In this document: piece after piece, positions 1-10,248 of the stretch
How the letters are laid out: each line of letters begins with the position of its first letter
Position numbering within the stretch: the first letter of the stretch is position 1
NCBI GenBank assembly: GCA_037367405.1
Contig: JAZKJV010004142.1
Coordinates: 245,817-309,816 of the forward strand
Direction: 5' to 3'
DNA length: 64,000 nucleotides
Source of the DNA: Ottelia alismoides
Lineage: Eukaryota > Streptophyta > Magnoliopsida > Alismatales > Hydrocharitaceae
Program-made: the position numbers and the translations under genes
Notes under the pieces: generated by a model
The model's input: the letters and a program-made list of their open reading frames with translations, nothing else
What the model was told of the DNA's origin: nothing
The model's database searches: none

Positions 1-2
1 AG

Positions 3-80
3 CGTCGTAGCGGCCTGAACGGAATGATTCGGACGATCCGCACCTTGGCGACCGCGATTGTCGAACGCGAGAAAGTTTAG
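3..80 (+). CDS. C-terminal end of an unidentified protein (partial)
   Basis: The window opens inside a reading frame that stays open from base 3 and stops with TAG at 78-80, giving 25 residues that end in IVEREKV. The other two forward frames stop within the first 20 bases, so this frame is the likely coding one. The piece is too short to name, and its start lies outside the window. Confidence 0.4.
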   Translation, partial: RRSGLNGMIRTIRTLATAIVEREKV

Positions 81-101
81 AAAGTTAACTCGCCGTTGTA
101 G

Positions 102-122
102 GCCGATTTCTCCGAAATCGGC
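102..122. terminator. Perfect 9-bp hairpin downstream of the partial gene
   Basis: Bases 102-110 (GCCGATTTC) pair perfectly with 114-122 (GAAATCGGC) around a three-base loop, 21 bases after the preceding stop codon. No run of T follows, so it is either a Rho-independent-like stop without a U tract or a dispersed palindrome. The rest of the gap up to 368 shows no gene. Confidence 0.45.
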
Positions 123-368
123 GCACGCAGTAACCCTCTCCGCTCGTGTACCTAGCGACTATCCCATAGGGAGAGTTGGGTAAACCAATAGCAACCAACA
201 ACTTAAAAAAACGCACGACATCCTGTGTGAGAGTTAGCTAGGTAAGTTCCTCATGCAGGTTACCGTCTGACACAGCCCTCTGCGCTGATGGATGCATGTT
301 GAGGAGATTTGGACTAGAATAGAAATTCTGCCTTCCAAGACTCCCCTCCATCCCACCTGACTAGGAAC

Positions 369-3300
369 ATGAACATGCGAATACGGATCATGGTCTGTTC
401 ATTGATTTCCCTGCTTTCGATATCCCTGCTTCATGCTGCCCCAACCCTGACCACGGCCAATCCTTTGGCGATGCAACCCGGCAAAGTTACACGCGTTGTA
501 TTGACGGGGCAAGCTTTTCAAGCACCGCTTCGCGTTTGGACCAGCTGCGAAGCTCAGATAGCTGTGATATCGGTCGAAGCGACGCAAGCCACTCTAGATG
601 TGACACTGCCCACCGATGCCAAGCTTGGATCGGTTGGCCTTTGGGTCGCAACCGCAGACGGTCCCACCGATCCGATTTCATTGCTGGTCGATGAATTACC
701 CAGCGTTGCAGATAACGGTGCCAATCATCAAAAAGAGCAAGCCCAGTCGATCACACCATCGTGTGCCATCGATGGCACCAGTGATGGACCCAAAAGCGAT
801 TTTTATCGATTCCGTGCGAATGCCAACCAACGCATTGCATTTGAGATTCTGGCGCAACGCATTGGGTCCACGATGGATTCGGTTATGCGACTGCTTGATG
901 CCAATGGCAATCCAATTCTTTTAGCTGATGATGACGCGTGCCCGGACAGTCGATTTGCACATCAGTTCTCACATGAAGGCGACTATCTGATCGAAGTATT
1001 CGATAGTCGTTTTGCTGCCGGAGGACGGTATCGTTTGCGAATTGGCGATTTTCCTATCGTGGATGCAACGCTTCCGCTGGCGGCTCAGTTTGGAACGCAG
1101 ATTTCGGCGTCGTTTGTCGGGCAGGATGGCGCGTTGGTGGCCCCACAAACGATTTCCGTACCTGCTGAGTATGGATTGGATTTGATGACGGTCTTTGCGA
1201 AGCTACCAAACGGCTCAGCATCTTCCTGGGGATCGATCTTACTAAGAAATTTCTCACAAGTAACGGACGAACAGATCGCAGCGAACGCGAGTCCGCTGAC
1301 CATTCCGGTTGGAATGAGCGGTCGACTTTTGAAGCCAAACGAAAAGGATTCGTTCACTGTCGCGGCCACGAAAGGACAAGCGATCCGTTTCAGCGCCAAG
1401 ACGCGAAGCATCGGACTGCCGACGATGCTGCAAATGCAACTGTTTAATTCAGCGGGCAACAAATTAGCTGAGACACCGGTAAGCGATGCAGATGAATGGA
1501 GTTTTGACTTTACCATTCCTGAGGATGGTAACTACCGATTGGATGTCTCCGATCTTTTGCGTCGTGGCGGTCCCGCTTTTGGTTATTACGCGGAGGCGAC
1601 GTTGATTCCCAAATTCTCCGTTGCACTGAAAGCCGATGCCAAGTCACGAGAAGCGTTTGCGATCGAGCTCACTCACGGCGCTGCTCCAATCGATGTGCAG
1701 GTGACTCGCTCCGGTTACGATGGTCCGATCGAATTGACTTTTGCAAAGCCAATTCCTGGTTTGGAAATTCTTAATCCGCGTATCGAAACCAAAGTCAACG
1801 AAAGTCGAATCTACATTACCGCCAATGACCAGTGGACTGTTGATCGATTCACCAATATCAAGTTGATTGCGAACGCGGTTGATCTACCTGACCAGAAAGT
1901 TTCCGTATCCAGCGTCGGTTTGCGACGATTGAAAGCTCCCCACGTACCATTTCCACCGGCGTGGATGGATGGATTAATCGAAGTCGCAGCGATACCTGCT
2001 GGAGCTGAGTTCTTTAAATTTGAGCCGCCGGCGCCGATCTATTTTGCCAAACAACAAACGGCACATACAACTACGCTGGCACTCAAACGCACACAAGAGG
2101 CATTCAAAGATGCGGTGAGTGTATTGTCGTTTCGACAACCTGCCAAATGGACCACAGCTGCAAAGCCCGACAAAGATAACTATGCGATCACCTGGACGCG
2201 GACGGGTGATGCTGGTCAACCGGACCAAGTGCAATTGCTAACGTACGCCGAACTGGCCGGCAAAGGCCGAATCCAATTGCATCAAGTTCCGGTGGCTTGG
2301 ATCGATCCACTCAAGGTCACACTCAAGCCGTTGACCGCTTTTGTTGCAGGTAAACCACAACGCGTGCAAGTCGATCTGGATTGGTCGGACAAAGCAGTTC
2401 CTCAAGCATCGAAATTGACGCTGCAGAATTTGCCACCCGGTGTAACCAGTGCACCAGTTGACGTTCCTGCCGACCAACATTCGGCAACGATGGAGATCGT
2501 CCTGCCCGCCGAATTTGCTGCGAATGCTTTGACTGTTTCAGTAAGCGTGGCAACCCAGTTTTCAAGCCAGCCGCTGACGGTACAAAGTGAGCCAACGTCC
2601 ATTCCGATCCTATCGCCACCAACCAAGTTGGAAGTTTTTCCAACAAGCATTCAACTGGCGACCAGTAAAGATTTGCGACATCTGGTCGTAACTGGAGTGG
2701 ATTCAACCGGCAATCAGCGCGATTGGACACACGATTGCCACATTACCTCCGCCAACCCTACAATCGCCAAAGTTGAGGGCAATCGCATTCTGCCTGTCGC
2801 TGATGGTGCGACGGAGTTAACGATCGAAGTCGGCACGGTACGCCAATCGATCCCGGTTCAAGTTACGAATGCAGCTCAATCACGTCGCACCCAATTTGAG
2901 AATGAAGTTTTGGTTGCGCTCTCCAAGCAGACTTGCAACTCTGGCGCTTGCCACGGCTCACCGAGTGGCAAAGGTGGATTTAGACTATCACTGCGCGCCT
3001 TTGACCAGCAACTCGATCAATTGACTTTGGTTCGCGAAGAGTTCGGAAGGCGAGTAAATCCGCTTGAGCCTGAGAAGAGTCTTTTGCTTGAAAAGCCATT
3101 GATGAAAGTGGCTCATGGTGGTGGCATGCAAATTCATAAGCAGGATCCCGCATATGAAATACTCCGCAACTGGATTGCCGAAGGCGCCACGTTTGATCCG
3201 CCGAATACTGCGCGTTGCGTCAAGTTGGAGATTTTTCCGAATACCAAGGTCATTTTGAATCGCGGTTATGCATCCAAACAGCAGATGATCGCGATCGCTC

Positions 3301-4982
3301 ATTATGCTGACGGAACAACACGTGATATGACCAATCTCGTTTCTTACGAGACGTCGAACACCAGTGTCGCAGAGGTCAATGCGCGGGGTTTGGTTACGTC
3401 TCGCGGTCGTGGTGAAGCGGCCATTCTGGTTCGCTATCTCGAGCACATTGAATCGGTTCCAATGATGTTCATCGAAGACGTACCTGGGTTTGCATGGAAG
3501 GCGCCGCCCGTTAACAACTACATTGATGACTTAGTCAATGCAAAACTCAAGCAACTGCAATACTTGCCATCGGAAACAGCGAACGATTCCGAGTTTCTAC
3601 GTCGTGTTTACTTGGATGTGATTGGGCTATTGCCAACCATCGAGGAAACCGAGACGTTTCTGAAAGATTCGGCGACTGACAAACGTAGCAAATTGATTGA
3701 CGCTTTACTGAAGCGGCCCGAGCACGCCAAGTTCTGGGCCCTGAAGTGGGGCGACTTGCTAAGGATGACAACCAAGTCGGTGGGGGACGAAGGAGTTTAC
3801 AAGTACAATCGCTGGGTGGAAGAGTCACTGCGAGAAAACAAGCCGTATGACGAATTTGCTCGAGAGTTGATCACGGCCTCAGGAAGTACACTTTCGAATC
3901 CGGCTTCCAATTTTTATCGTACAGCGGCAGATACCAACGACTGCGTCGAAACGATTTCTCAAGTCTTTCTGGGTGCGCGACTGCAATGTGCAAAATGCCA
4001 TAACCATCCTTTCGAACGTTGGACGCAAGACAACTACTACGGATTAGGTGCATTCTTTCAACGCGTCCAACGCAAGAAGACTCAGCGAACTGGCGAAATG
4101 TTTGTTTGGACGTCGAACGCAGGCGAAGTTACCCAACCGCGAACCGGGCAAGTGATGAAGCCATGGCTACCGCAAGTTGGCTCGATTGAACCAGCATCGG
4201 ACGACGATCGACGCAAAGCGTTTGCGGAATGGTTGGTCAGTCCGACGAATCCGTATTTCGCGCGGATCGAAGCCAACCGCATCTGGAGTCAACTGTTTGC
4301 CAAAGGCATCGTCGATCCGATCGATGATTTTCGCGATTCCAATCCGCCCTCCAATGGACCACTTTTGGATGCGTTGGCCAAGGATTTCGTCGAGCACAAG
4401 TTTGATCGACAACACTTACTGCGAGTCATCCTTAACAGCCGTACCTATCAAGCAAGTTATCAAACAAATGACTTCAACCGAGATGATTCCCGGTACTTCT
4501 CGCATCAAGAACCAAGACTGTTGACCGCCGAGCAGTTATTGGATGCAGTGAATGCAACTTCTGGTACCAATCAGACGTTTGGACAATTGCCACAAGGCAC
4601 AAAGGCTACCCAATTACCTGCGCCGGACGTGGTGAAAGTCGACTTCTTGAAGGTCTTTGGCCAGCCGGAACGAGCGACGGTGTGTGCGTGCGAGCGAACG
4701 GAAGATTCGAATCTCGCTATGGCCATTGAACTGTTCAATGGTCCAATGATCTACGAAAGATTGAAAGATCCCAACAATCGCTTCCGCAAAGTCCTCGCGG
4801 CTGGTGGAACAACCGAAGATGCAATCAAACAACTTTACTTGGCCGGCCTTTGTCGATTGCCAACAGATGCTGAAATGGCCAGTGCGATGGCACATGCAAA
4901 GACGCGACCTGACCCAGCCATCGCGCTAGAAGATATATGTTGGGCGCTGTTGAACACCGACGAGTTTTTGTTTCAGCACTAA
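369..4982 (+). CDS. Giant secreted DUF1549/DUF1553 protein with PPC and Big_2-like modules
   Basis: 1537 residues. A signal peptide (about 1-24, hydrophobic run ending LLHAAP) sends it out of the cytoplasm. PPC-like beta domains lie at about 140-227 and 310-410 and Ig-like/Big_2 segments at about 770-835 and 955-1040. A cysteine motif CNSGACH sits at 856-862. DUF1549 (about 1060-1260) contains CAKCHNHPFE starting at 1207, and DUF1553 fills the C-terminus (about 1285-1520). This domain set is typical of Planctomycetota, where such proteins are thought to be exported and possibly haem-binding, but no enzymatic role is established. A cytochrome-WD40 gene follows 84 bases downstream and is probably co-transcribed. 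The start ATG at 369 has a second ATG two codons later (375); either gives an intact signal peptide. Confidence 0.88.
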   Translation: MNMRIRIMVCSLISLLSISLLHAAPTLTTANPLAMQPGKVTRVVLTGQAFQAPLRVWTSCEAQIAVISVEATQATLDVTLPTDAKLGSVGLWVATADGPTDPISLLVDELPSVADNGANHQKEQAQSITPSCAIDGTSDGPKSDFYRFRANANQRIAFEILAQRIGSTMDSVMRLLDANGNPILLADDDACPDSRFAHQFSHEGDYLIEVFDSRFAAGGRYRLRIGDFPIVDATLPLAAQFGTQISASFVGQDGALVAPQTISVPAEYGLDLMTVFAKLPNGSASSWGSILLRNFSQVTDEQIAANASPLTIPVGMSGRLLKPNEKDSFTVAATKGQAIRFSAKTRSIGLPTMLQMQLFNSAGNKLAETPVSDADEWSFDFTIPEDGNYRLDVSDLLRRGGPAFGYYAEATLIPKFSVALKADAKSREAFAIELTHGAAPIDVQVTRSGYDGPIELTFAKPIPGLEILNPRIETKVNESRIYITANDQWTVDRFTNIKLIANAVDLPDQKVSVSSVGLRRLKAPHVPFPPAWMDGLIEVAAIPAGAEFFKFEPPAPIYFAKQQTAHTTTLALKRTQEAFKDAVSVLSFRQPAKWTTAAKPDKDNYAITWTRTGDAGQPDQVQLLTYAELAGKGRIQLHQVPVAWIDPLKVTLKPLTAFVAGKPQRVQVDLDWSDKAVPQASKLTLQNLPPGVTSAPVDVPADQHSATMEIVLPAEFAANALTVSVSVATQFSSQPLTVQSEPTSIPILSPPTKLEVFPTSIQLATSKDLRHLVVTGVDSTGNQRDWTHDCHITSANPTIAKVEGNRILPVADGATELTIEVGTVRQSIPVQVTNAAQSRRTQFENEVLVALSKQTCNSGACHGSPSGKGGFRLSLRAFDQQLDQLTLVREEFGRRVNPLEPEKSLLLEKPLMKVAHGGGMQIHKQDPAYEILRNWIAEGATFDPPNTARCVKLEIFPNTKVILNRGYASKQQMIAIAHYADGTTRDMTNLVSYETSNTSVAEVNARGLVTSRGRGEAAILVRYLEHIESVPMMFIEDVPGFAWKAPPVNNYIDDLVNAKLKQLQYLPSETANDSEFLRRVYLDVIGLLPTIEETETFLKDSATDKRSKLIDALLKRPEHAKFWALKWGDLLRMTTKSVGDEGVYKYNRWVEESLRENKPYDEFARELITASGSTLSNPASNFYRTAADTNDCVETISQVFLGARLQCAKCHNHPFERWTQDNYYGLGAFFQRVQRKKTQRTGEMFVWTSNAGEVTQPRTGQVMKPWLPQVGSIEPASDDDRRKAFAEWLVSPTNPYFARIEANRIWSQLFAKGIVDPIDDFRDSNPPSNGPLLDALAKDFVEHKFDRQHLLRVILNSRTYQASYQTNDFNRDDSRYFSHQEPRLLTAEQLLDAVNATSGTNQTFGQLPQGTKATQLPAPDVVKVDFLKVFGQPERATVCACERTEDSNLAMAIELFNGPMIYERLKDPNNRFRKVLAAGGTTEDAIKQLYLAGLCRLPTDAEMASAMAHAKTRPDPAIALEDICWALLNTDEFLFQH

Positions 4983-5066
4983 ATCGCTGGAACAACGATC
5001 GGTTTGCATCGATTACTACTGCGGTACACTGACCTTGCCAGTGGCACACAAAACCAATGGTTCACC

Positions 5067-6386
5067 ATGAAATTCGCATATGCACTACTCATTTCGCTGA
5101 CCTCTATGGGGGCACTATTGGCCGCAGACCCAATCAGCTTTCGCAGTCAAATAGCGCCAATTTTGGTTGACAATTGCGTTTCTTGCCATGGTGCCAAGAA
5201 AGCGGAAGGCGGATACCGGATCGATACGTTTGAATACTTGATGCGAGCCGGTGATTCGGGCGATGTCCCAGTGGTAGCTGCCAAACCAGAGCAGAGCGAG
5301 ATGTGGCGGCGAGTCGTTGCGAAGGAACATACCGTTCGCATGCCAGCCGATAGCGAACCGCTGGCAGCAAATCAGATTGATTTGCTAAAGAACTGGATTG
5401 CCGGTGGTGCCAACTTTGATGGCGAATCGAAAACCGATTCAATGCTTATGGTTATTCCGCCCCTAACTTATCCCGATCCACCTGCCAAGTATTCTGTTCC
5501 GGTACCCGCAGCGGCGCTTGCTGTAACACCCGATGGAACGCAAGTAGTCGTTGGTGGTTATCATGAGTTGACTTGTTGGAATGCGGCAGACGGAAAACTG
5601 GTTCGGCGAATCAAGAATATTCAACAGCGAACTTACGCAATTGCTGTCAGTCCAGATGGAACGCGAATGGCCATCGCTGGAGGCACCCCCGGCAAACTTG
5701 GAGAGATTCGCATCGTCGACTTGGCATCCGGCAATCTACTGGCTGTCTGCGGACGTACAACAGACGTTGTCCTGGATGTTGCCTACAGTCCTGACGGAAC
5801 ACGATTGGCCGCTGGTGGTGCGGATGGATTGATTCGCATCATCGATTCGGCGACGAACAAGGATTTGCGAGTCATTGCCAGTCACGCAGACTGGGTCAAT
5901 GCGGTGGCTTGGAGTGACGATGGCAAGAAGCTTGCTTCGGCTAGTCGCGACAAATCTGCAAAGGTTTATACGGTCGAATCTGGCGAGTTGCTAACCAGTT
6001 ACGCTGGCCATGGTGCGGCGGTGAAGGGTGTCGCGTTTTCAGCCGACGGATTACAGGTACTAAGTGTTGGAGACGACAAAAAGCTGCATCGATGGGAAGT
6101 CGAAGCCGCCAAGAAGGTCGCTGAAGTGGCCATCGGTGGCGATGGATTTAAAGTGATTCGCGGCAATAACTTGGTCTACGTCCCAAGTTCGGACAAACAA
6201 GTGCACCGCATTGATTTAAGTAACAACCAAAATACGTTGAAATATGCAGGACAGCAGGATTGGGTTGTGTCGAGCGCCCTGCATGTGGCATCTGGTCAAT
6301 TGGTCAGTGGCTCCATCAATGGAGAATTGAAGATCTGGACCGCCGCAGATGGAACGCTTTTGCGCGGGTGGTCTGCATTACCTTAG
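5067..6386 (+). CDS. Secreted cytochrome-type (PSCyt1-like) protein with WD40 repeats
   Basis: 439 residues from the ATG at 5067, chosen because a clean signal peptide begins there (MKFAYALLISLTSMGALLAA); the frame is open from 5004, but that part has no signal-like character. The N-terminal domain carries CVSCHG at residues 37-42, the planctomycete cytochrome-c-like motif, with the downstream NWIAGGA element. From about residue 150 to the end come WD40-type blades with repeated SPDGT and ASRDKSAKVY-like patterns. It probably works outside the cytoplasm with the upstream DUF1549/DUF1553 protein, since such pairs are common in this phylum. Haem attachment is inferred from the motif only. Confidence 0.85.
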   Translation: MKFAYALLISLTSMGALLAADPISFRSQIAPILVDNCVSCHGAKKAEGGYRIDTFEYLMRAGDSGDVPVVAAKPEQSEMWRRVVAKEHTVRMPADSEPLAANQIDLLKNWIAGGANFDGESKTDSMLMVIPPLTYPDPPAKYSVPVPAAALAVTPDGTQVVVGGYHELTCWNAADGKLVRRIKNIQQRTYAIAVSPDGTRMAIAGGTPGKLGEIRIVDLASGNLLAVCGRTTDVVLDVAYSPDGTRLAAGGADGLIRIIDSATNKDLRVIASHADWVNAVAWSDDGKKLASASRDKSAKVYTVESGELLTSYAGHGAAVKGVAFSADGLQVLSVGDDKKLHRWEVEAAKKVAEVAIGGDGFKVIRGNNLVYVPSSDKQVHRIDLSNNQNTLKYAGQQDWVVSSALHVASGQLVSGSINGELKIWTAADGTLLRGWSALP

Positions 6387-6404
6387 TTCGAGTCTTCTGA
6401 AATG

Positions 6405-8177
6405 CTAATCCATTGCACTCAACTCGAGCCAGCGTTGTTCGGCGGCACCGAGATCCATTTCAACCGCTTTCAATTCGTTGTGTAGACGTAAAGCCTCGGC
6501 GGCATCGGTCACTTGCATCAAGCGATCGTTGATTTCCCGTCGTTGTTGATCCAGGTTGAGAACTGACTTCTCAAGAGTCTTCAATTCTCGCTGAAGTTTT
6601 TTCGTTTCGTTAGCTGTTCTAGCGACGGTTCCAGACGAGCCGCTTTCTGCTTTGGTAGCCGCGCGATTCGGAGCCCGTTGCCGTTCGCCGTCGTCGATCT
6701 CTTTATTTACATAGTAGAGATAAGCTTCATAATTTCCGTTGTAGTTGCGCGCACATCCGTCGCGAACTTCGACGATATTTGTGGCCACACGATGCATGAA
6801 GTGGCGATCATGGCTGGTGAATATCACTGTTCCTTTGTATTCCAGCAAAGCATCCGAAAGCGACTCGACGGTTTCAACGTCCAAGTGGTTACCGGGTTCG
6901 TCCAGCACGAGGACGTTGTACGAACCTAGCAACAGCCCGGCCATGCACAGTCGCGCACGTTCGCCTCCAGATAGCACCTGGATCTTCTTGCGCACGTGGT
7001 CGCCGCGAAACAACAATGAACCGGCCACAGCAAGTATCATCTGATTGGTTGTGCCTGCAATTGCCTTTGCCTCGAGGTACTCAAGAACCGTTTGCTTCGG
7101 ATCGAGCGTCCCATAAACGTGCTGGGCATAGACACCAATTTCGCATCCGTGTCCCCATCGAACGGAACCTGCTTTGGGCTCCAACGAACCGACCAGTGTC
7201 CGAAGTAGTGTTGTCTTACCTTGACCGTTATCACCTACAATCGCGGCCCTTTGTCCGTGTTCGATCTCGATCACAATGTCTTGAGCAATCGTACGATCGG
7301 GATATCCAATCGCAAGATCGATCGTTCGAACGGCCGGTCCCTTGCGTGGCGTTACGATAGGTGCTCGGATGGAGGCGGTAGGAAGATCGGCTTCGATGTC
7401 GATCGTTTGCAATTTGTCTAGCATTCGACTCTTGGATTTCGCTCGACTGGCTGTGCTTGCGCGAGCACGATTCTTGTCGATGAACTTCTGCAAAGCCTTT
7501 TGCTTGGTTAGGATCGCCGCATTCTCGCGCTCTTCATGCTGGCGTCGTTCAGCTTGAAAAACCAAAAAGTCTTCGATCTTGCCTGGGTACATTGTCAACC
7601 GACCGCGAGTCAGATCCAAAGTATGATCGCAGGTCGCTTGCAGAAAAGCACGATCGTGCGAGACGATTAGCGCAGCCTGCTTAAAGCCTCTCAGAAAATG
7701 CTCTAAAAGAATCTGGGTTCGTAGGTCAAGAAAGTTCGTTGGTTCGTCCAACAGCAACAGATTCGGCTCATGCAAGAGTAGGGCGGCGAGCTTCAATCGC
7801 GTTTGCCAACCACCGGACATTTCCGAAATGGGTCCGTTGAGATACTTGCCTTTCAGTTCGAATTGGCCGCCCACTTCACCACATTTCCAATCGGGCTGGC
7901 CACTGTCTCGCATCAAGAACTCAAGCGCAGTCTCACCTGGCAGAAATGGATCGTGCTGTCGCAAATAGCCAATCTTAAGGTTGGGATGGCGGATGACTTC
8001 GCCTTTTTCCAGTTCCTCTTCTTCCAGCAATACACGCAATAGCGTCGACTTTCCCGCACCATTACGGCCTACAAAACCGACTTTAACATTATCTGTTATC
8101 GTCGCTTCCGCATCGTCCAAAAGCATCTGCTCGCCATAGCTTTTTTCCGCACCCTGGATTTGAATCAATACGCCCAT
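6405..8177 (-). CDS. ABC-F family ATPase (Uup/EttA-like, ribosome-associated)
   Basis: 590 residues from the ATG at 8177. A TTG-initiated extension to 8219 is possible, but the ABC domain begins right after MGVLIQIQ. There are two ABC domains with Walker A GRNGAGKST and GDNGQGKTT, signatures MSGGWQ and LSGGERAR, and Walker B LLLDEPTNFLD and LVLDEPGNHLD. The linker between them is basic and Arg/Lys/Ser-rich, and the C-terminus is a predicted coiled coil. No transmembrane segment is present. This is the ABC-F layout, whose members bind the ribosomal E site and act in translation or antibiotic protection. The subfamily is uncertain. It converges with the WD40 gene, with 18 bases between the stops. 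Confidence 0.9.
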   Translation of the reverse strand: MGVLIQIQGAEKSYGEQMLLDDAEATITDNVKVGFVGRNGAGKSTLLRVLLEEEELEKGEVIRHPNLKIGYLRQHDPFLPGETALEFLMRDSGQPDWKCGEVGGQFELKGKYLNGPISEMSGGWQTRLKLAALLLHEPNLLLLDEPTNFLDLRTQILLEHFLRGFKQAALIVSHDRAFLQATCDHTLDLTRGRLTMYPGKIEDFLVFQAERRQHEERENAAILTKQKALQKFIDKNRARASTASRAKSKSRMLDKLQTIDIEADLPTASIRAPIVTPRKGPAVRTIDLAIGYPDRTIAQDIVIEIEHGQRAAIVGDNGQGKTTLLRTLVGSLEPKAGSVRWGHGCEIGVYAQHVYGTLDPKQTVLEYLEAKAIAGTTNQMILAVAGSLLFRGDHVRKKIQVLSGGERARLCMAGLLLGSYNVLVLDEPGNHLDVETVESLSDALLEYKGTVIFTSHDRHFMHRVATNIVEVRDGCARNYNGNYEAYLYYVNKEIDDGERQRAPNRAATKAESGSSGTVARTANETKKLQRELKTLEKSVLNLDQQRREINDRLMQVTDAAEALRLHNELKAVEMDLGAAEQRWLELSAMD

Positions 8178-8262
8178 CAGTTGTCTATTTGTTTTGAATA
8201 GAAAGTAATAAGACCTCAAAAGAGGTCGTGTGATTTTGGTTGTTAATGCACCACTGCTGGCC

Positions 8263-8356
8263 CGGATTATTCATGTGTGGCAGCGTTTTTGGACTTGACG
8301 GTGCCATAAGTCCATCAGCCGCAACGCGATAGCTTCCGGTTGTCACTTAACCGGAG
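8263..8356. repeat. 94-bp dispersed intergenic repeat, copy A
   Basis: This 94-bp stretch in the gap between the ABC-F gene and polX aligns without gaps to 48748-48841 at 82 of 94 positions by hand count. The best conserved part is the block around CATCAGCCGCAACGCG and CTTAACCGGAG. Here the 3' half of the palindrome seen at the other copy is missing, so this copy looks truncated. The remaining part of the 8178-8504 gap shows no gene. Confidence 0.8.
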
Positions 8357-8504
8357 CCGAATTAAAGCTTGACAGGCACCAACCGCCTCATTTTAGAGAC
8401 ACAAGGCGAATTCGCGAAGCTCAAACTGCGTTCACGAACGTCACAAATGGACTGTGACCGTCAGCCGCTGAACTACGGATTAGGGGGTTAAGCAGGTCCC
8501 TGTT

Positions 8505-10238
8505 TTAACGCTCGTTAATCCACTCAAGCAGCTTCTTGAGCGACCATGTATTGACAACTTGGGACTTTAGTAACCCCGCACGCCGGGCTTGGGTGATTCC
8601 AAAGCGCATTACGTCCATACCTTCAGCACTGTGCGCGTCGGTGTCGATGGCGATCGGTATGCCTTGCGCCGACGCGGCCATGAGGTGCCCCTCGTTCAAA
8701 TCTAACCGATGCGGACTAGCATTCAGCTCCAGAATTTTGCGGTGTTCCACGGCCGCTTGAAAAACGGCTTGCATATCGACTTCATAGGCTGGCCGGTTTC
8801 CCAACAAGCGGCCTGTGGGATGGGCAATCGCGTCTACGTTGGGATTTCGCAGGGCTCCAACGATTCGATCGGTAATCTGTTCTTTCGATTGCTTTTGTCC
8901 GTAATGAACGCTGGCAATGACCCAATCAGCTTTTGCCAGAACTTCATCGGGAATATCCAACGGTCCGGCTTCCAAGATATCACACTCAACTCCCTTGAGA
9001 ACTTTTACAGCACCCTTGGGATGATCCGCATTAAATCGATCAATCATTTCCCATTGGGCCAACAATCGATCGGAATCCAGTCCCCGCGCCATGCTGACAC
9101 GTTTCGAGTGATCCGTAATGGCGATGTATTTTCGGCCACGCAATTTCGCAGCAGCGACCATCTCCTCCAAGCTATTGGCACCATCCGAGTCCGTGGTATG
9201 CATATGGAGATCACCGATGATATCGTCCAACTCAATCAGCGGAGGAAACTCACCTTTCTCGGCCCATGCCAGTTCCTGCCTACCCTCCCTTAATTCCGGC
9301 GCAATCCATTTAAGGTCGAGGAGCTTGTAGAGTTCCTCTTCCGTGGCACCACAAAGTATCTTGTCGGGCGCGTCTATTTTAGCAACACCATACTCATTGA
9401 CGGTCATGCCCATCTTGCGAGCGCGTCCACGGACAGCGACGTTGTGATCTTTAGAACCGGTAAAGTACTGAAGAGCTGCGCCAAAGCTCTCTGCCGGTAC
9501 CACTCGCAAGTCCACCTGGAATTGATCGTCGACACGAATCGACATCTTGGTATCACCACGGACAATGATGCTGGCAAGCGCCGGAAACTGGGCAAAGCGG
9601 TCCATGACTGCGTCGTGATCGTCACTGACAACCAGAATGTCGATATCGCCAACTGTCTCTTTGCCACGTCGGTAGCTGCCTGCAAACTCCATCTTCGTGA
9701 TTGCCGTGCAAGCTTGCATGTGTTGACGCAATCGCCCAACCAAGTGATCTGCCTGATCGATGCGCAGTCGAAGCGCGGCAGACTCCGCAATATCCAATCC
9801 CGCCAAGATCGCTTGCTCGGTCTTAGCCCCAAACCCCTTCAAATCGCGGACCTTGCCATCGATACATGCCTGTCTTAGCTCTTCCAAAGTCTGGATTTTG
9901 AGCTCCTTCTGCAAGGCCATCGCTTTCTTGGCACCAACACCAGGTATACGAGTCATCTTTACCAACACGGCAGGCGTATTGGCGCGAAGGTCATCCAACT
10001 GAGGCAAACGACCCGTGTCGACCATCACTTTGCACTTGTCGGCCAACGTATCACCAATACCGGCAAAGGCGCGAAGATTGCGATCCTTGTCAGCGAGAAT
10101 ATCAGCAACTTGCTCGGTGAGTTCACGAATCGCTTTGGCGCCGATTCGATATGCCCGAACACGAAACTGATTTTCGCCTCTCAGTTCCAGCAATTCAGCC
10201 ATCTCGTCAAAGCAATCTGCAATGGTCGCGTTATCCAT
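8505..10238 (-). CDS. polX: DNA polymerase X family protein with C-terminal PHP domain
   Basis: 577 residues from the ATG at 10238, where similarity to the family begins (MDNATIADCFDEMAELLELRG). An N-terminal polymerase-beta-like 8-kDa domain and helix-hairpin-helix segments (RIPGVGAKKA) precede the nucleotidyltransferase palm, GSYRRGKETVGDIDILV, which carries the metal-binding Asp pair. The C-terminal third is a PHP phosphoesterase domain (DLHMHTTDSDG, ITDHS, GVECDI) that in bacterial PolX gives 3'-5' exonuclease or AP-endonuclease activity. Its role is gap filling in base excision repair in the cytoplasm. It starts 10 bases after the hemL stop, so both are probably co-transcribed, although their functions differ. 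Confidence 0.92.
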   Translation of the reverse strand: MDNATIADCFDEMAELLELRGENQFRVRAYRIGAKAIRELTEQVADILADKDRNLRAFAGIGDTLADKCKVMVDTGRLPQLDDLRANTPAVLVKMTRIPGVGAKKAMALQKELKIQTLEELRQACIDGKVRDLKGFGAKTEQAILAGLDIAESAALRLRIDQADHLVGRLRQHMQACTAITKMEFAGSYRRGKETVGDIDILVVSDDHDAVMDRFAQFPALASIIVRGDTKMSIRVDDQFQVDLRVVPAESFGAALQYFTGSKDHNVAVRGRARKMGMTVNEYGVAKIDAPDKILCGATEEELYKLLDLKWIAPELREGRQELAWAEKGEFPPLIELDDIIGDLHMHTTDSDGANSLEEMVAAAKLRGRKYIAITDHSKRVSMARGLDSDRLLAQWEMIDRFNADHPKGAVKVLKGVECDILEAGPLDIPDEVLAKADWVIASVHYGQKQSKEQITDRIVGALRNPNVDAIAHPTGRLLGNRPAYEVDMQAVFQAAVEHRKILELNASPHRLDLNEGHLMAASAQGIPIAIDTDAHSAEGMDVMRFGITQARRAGLLKSQVVNTWSLKKLLEWINER

Positions 10239-10248
10239 AATTGATGAC

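Noticed and set aside
1085..1516. 143-residue minus-strand frame inside the first large gene
   Set aside because: It is a shadow of the DUF1549/DUF1553 coding strand.
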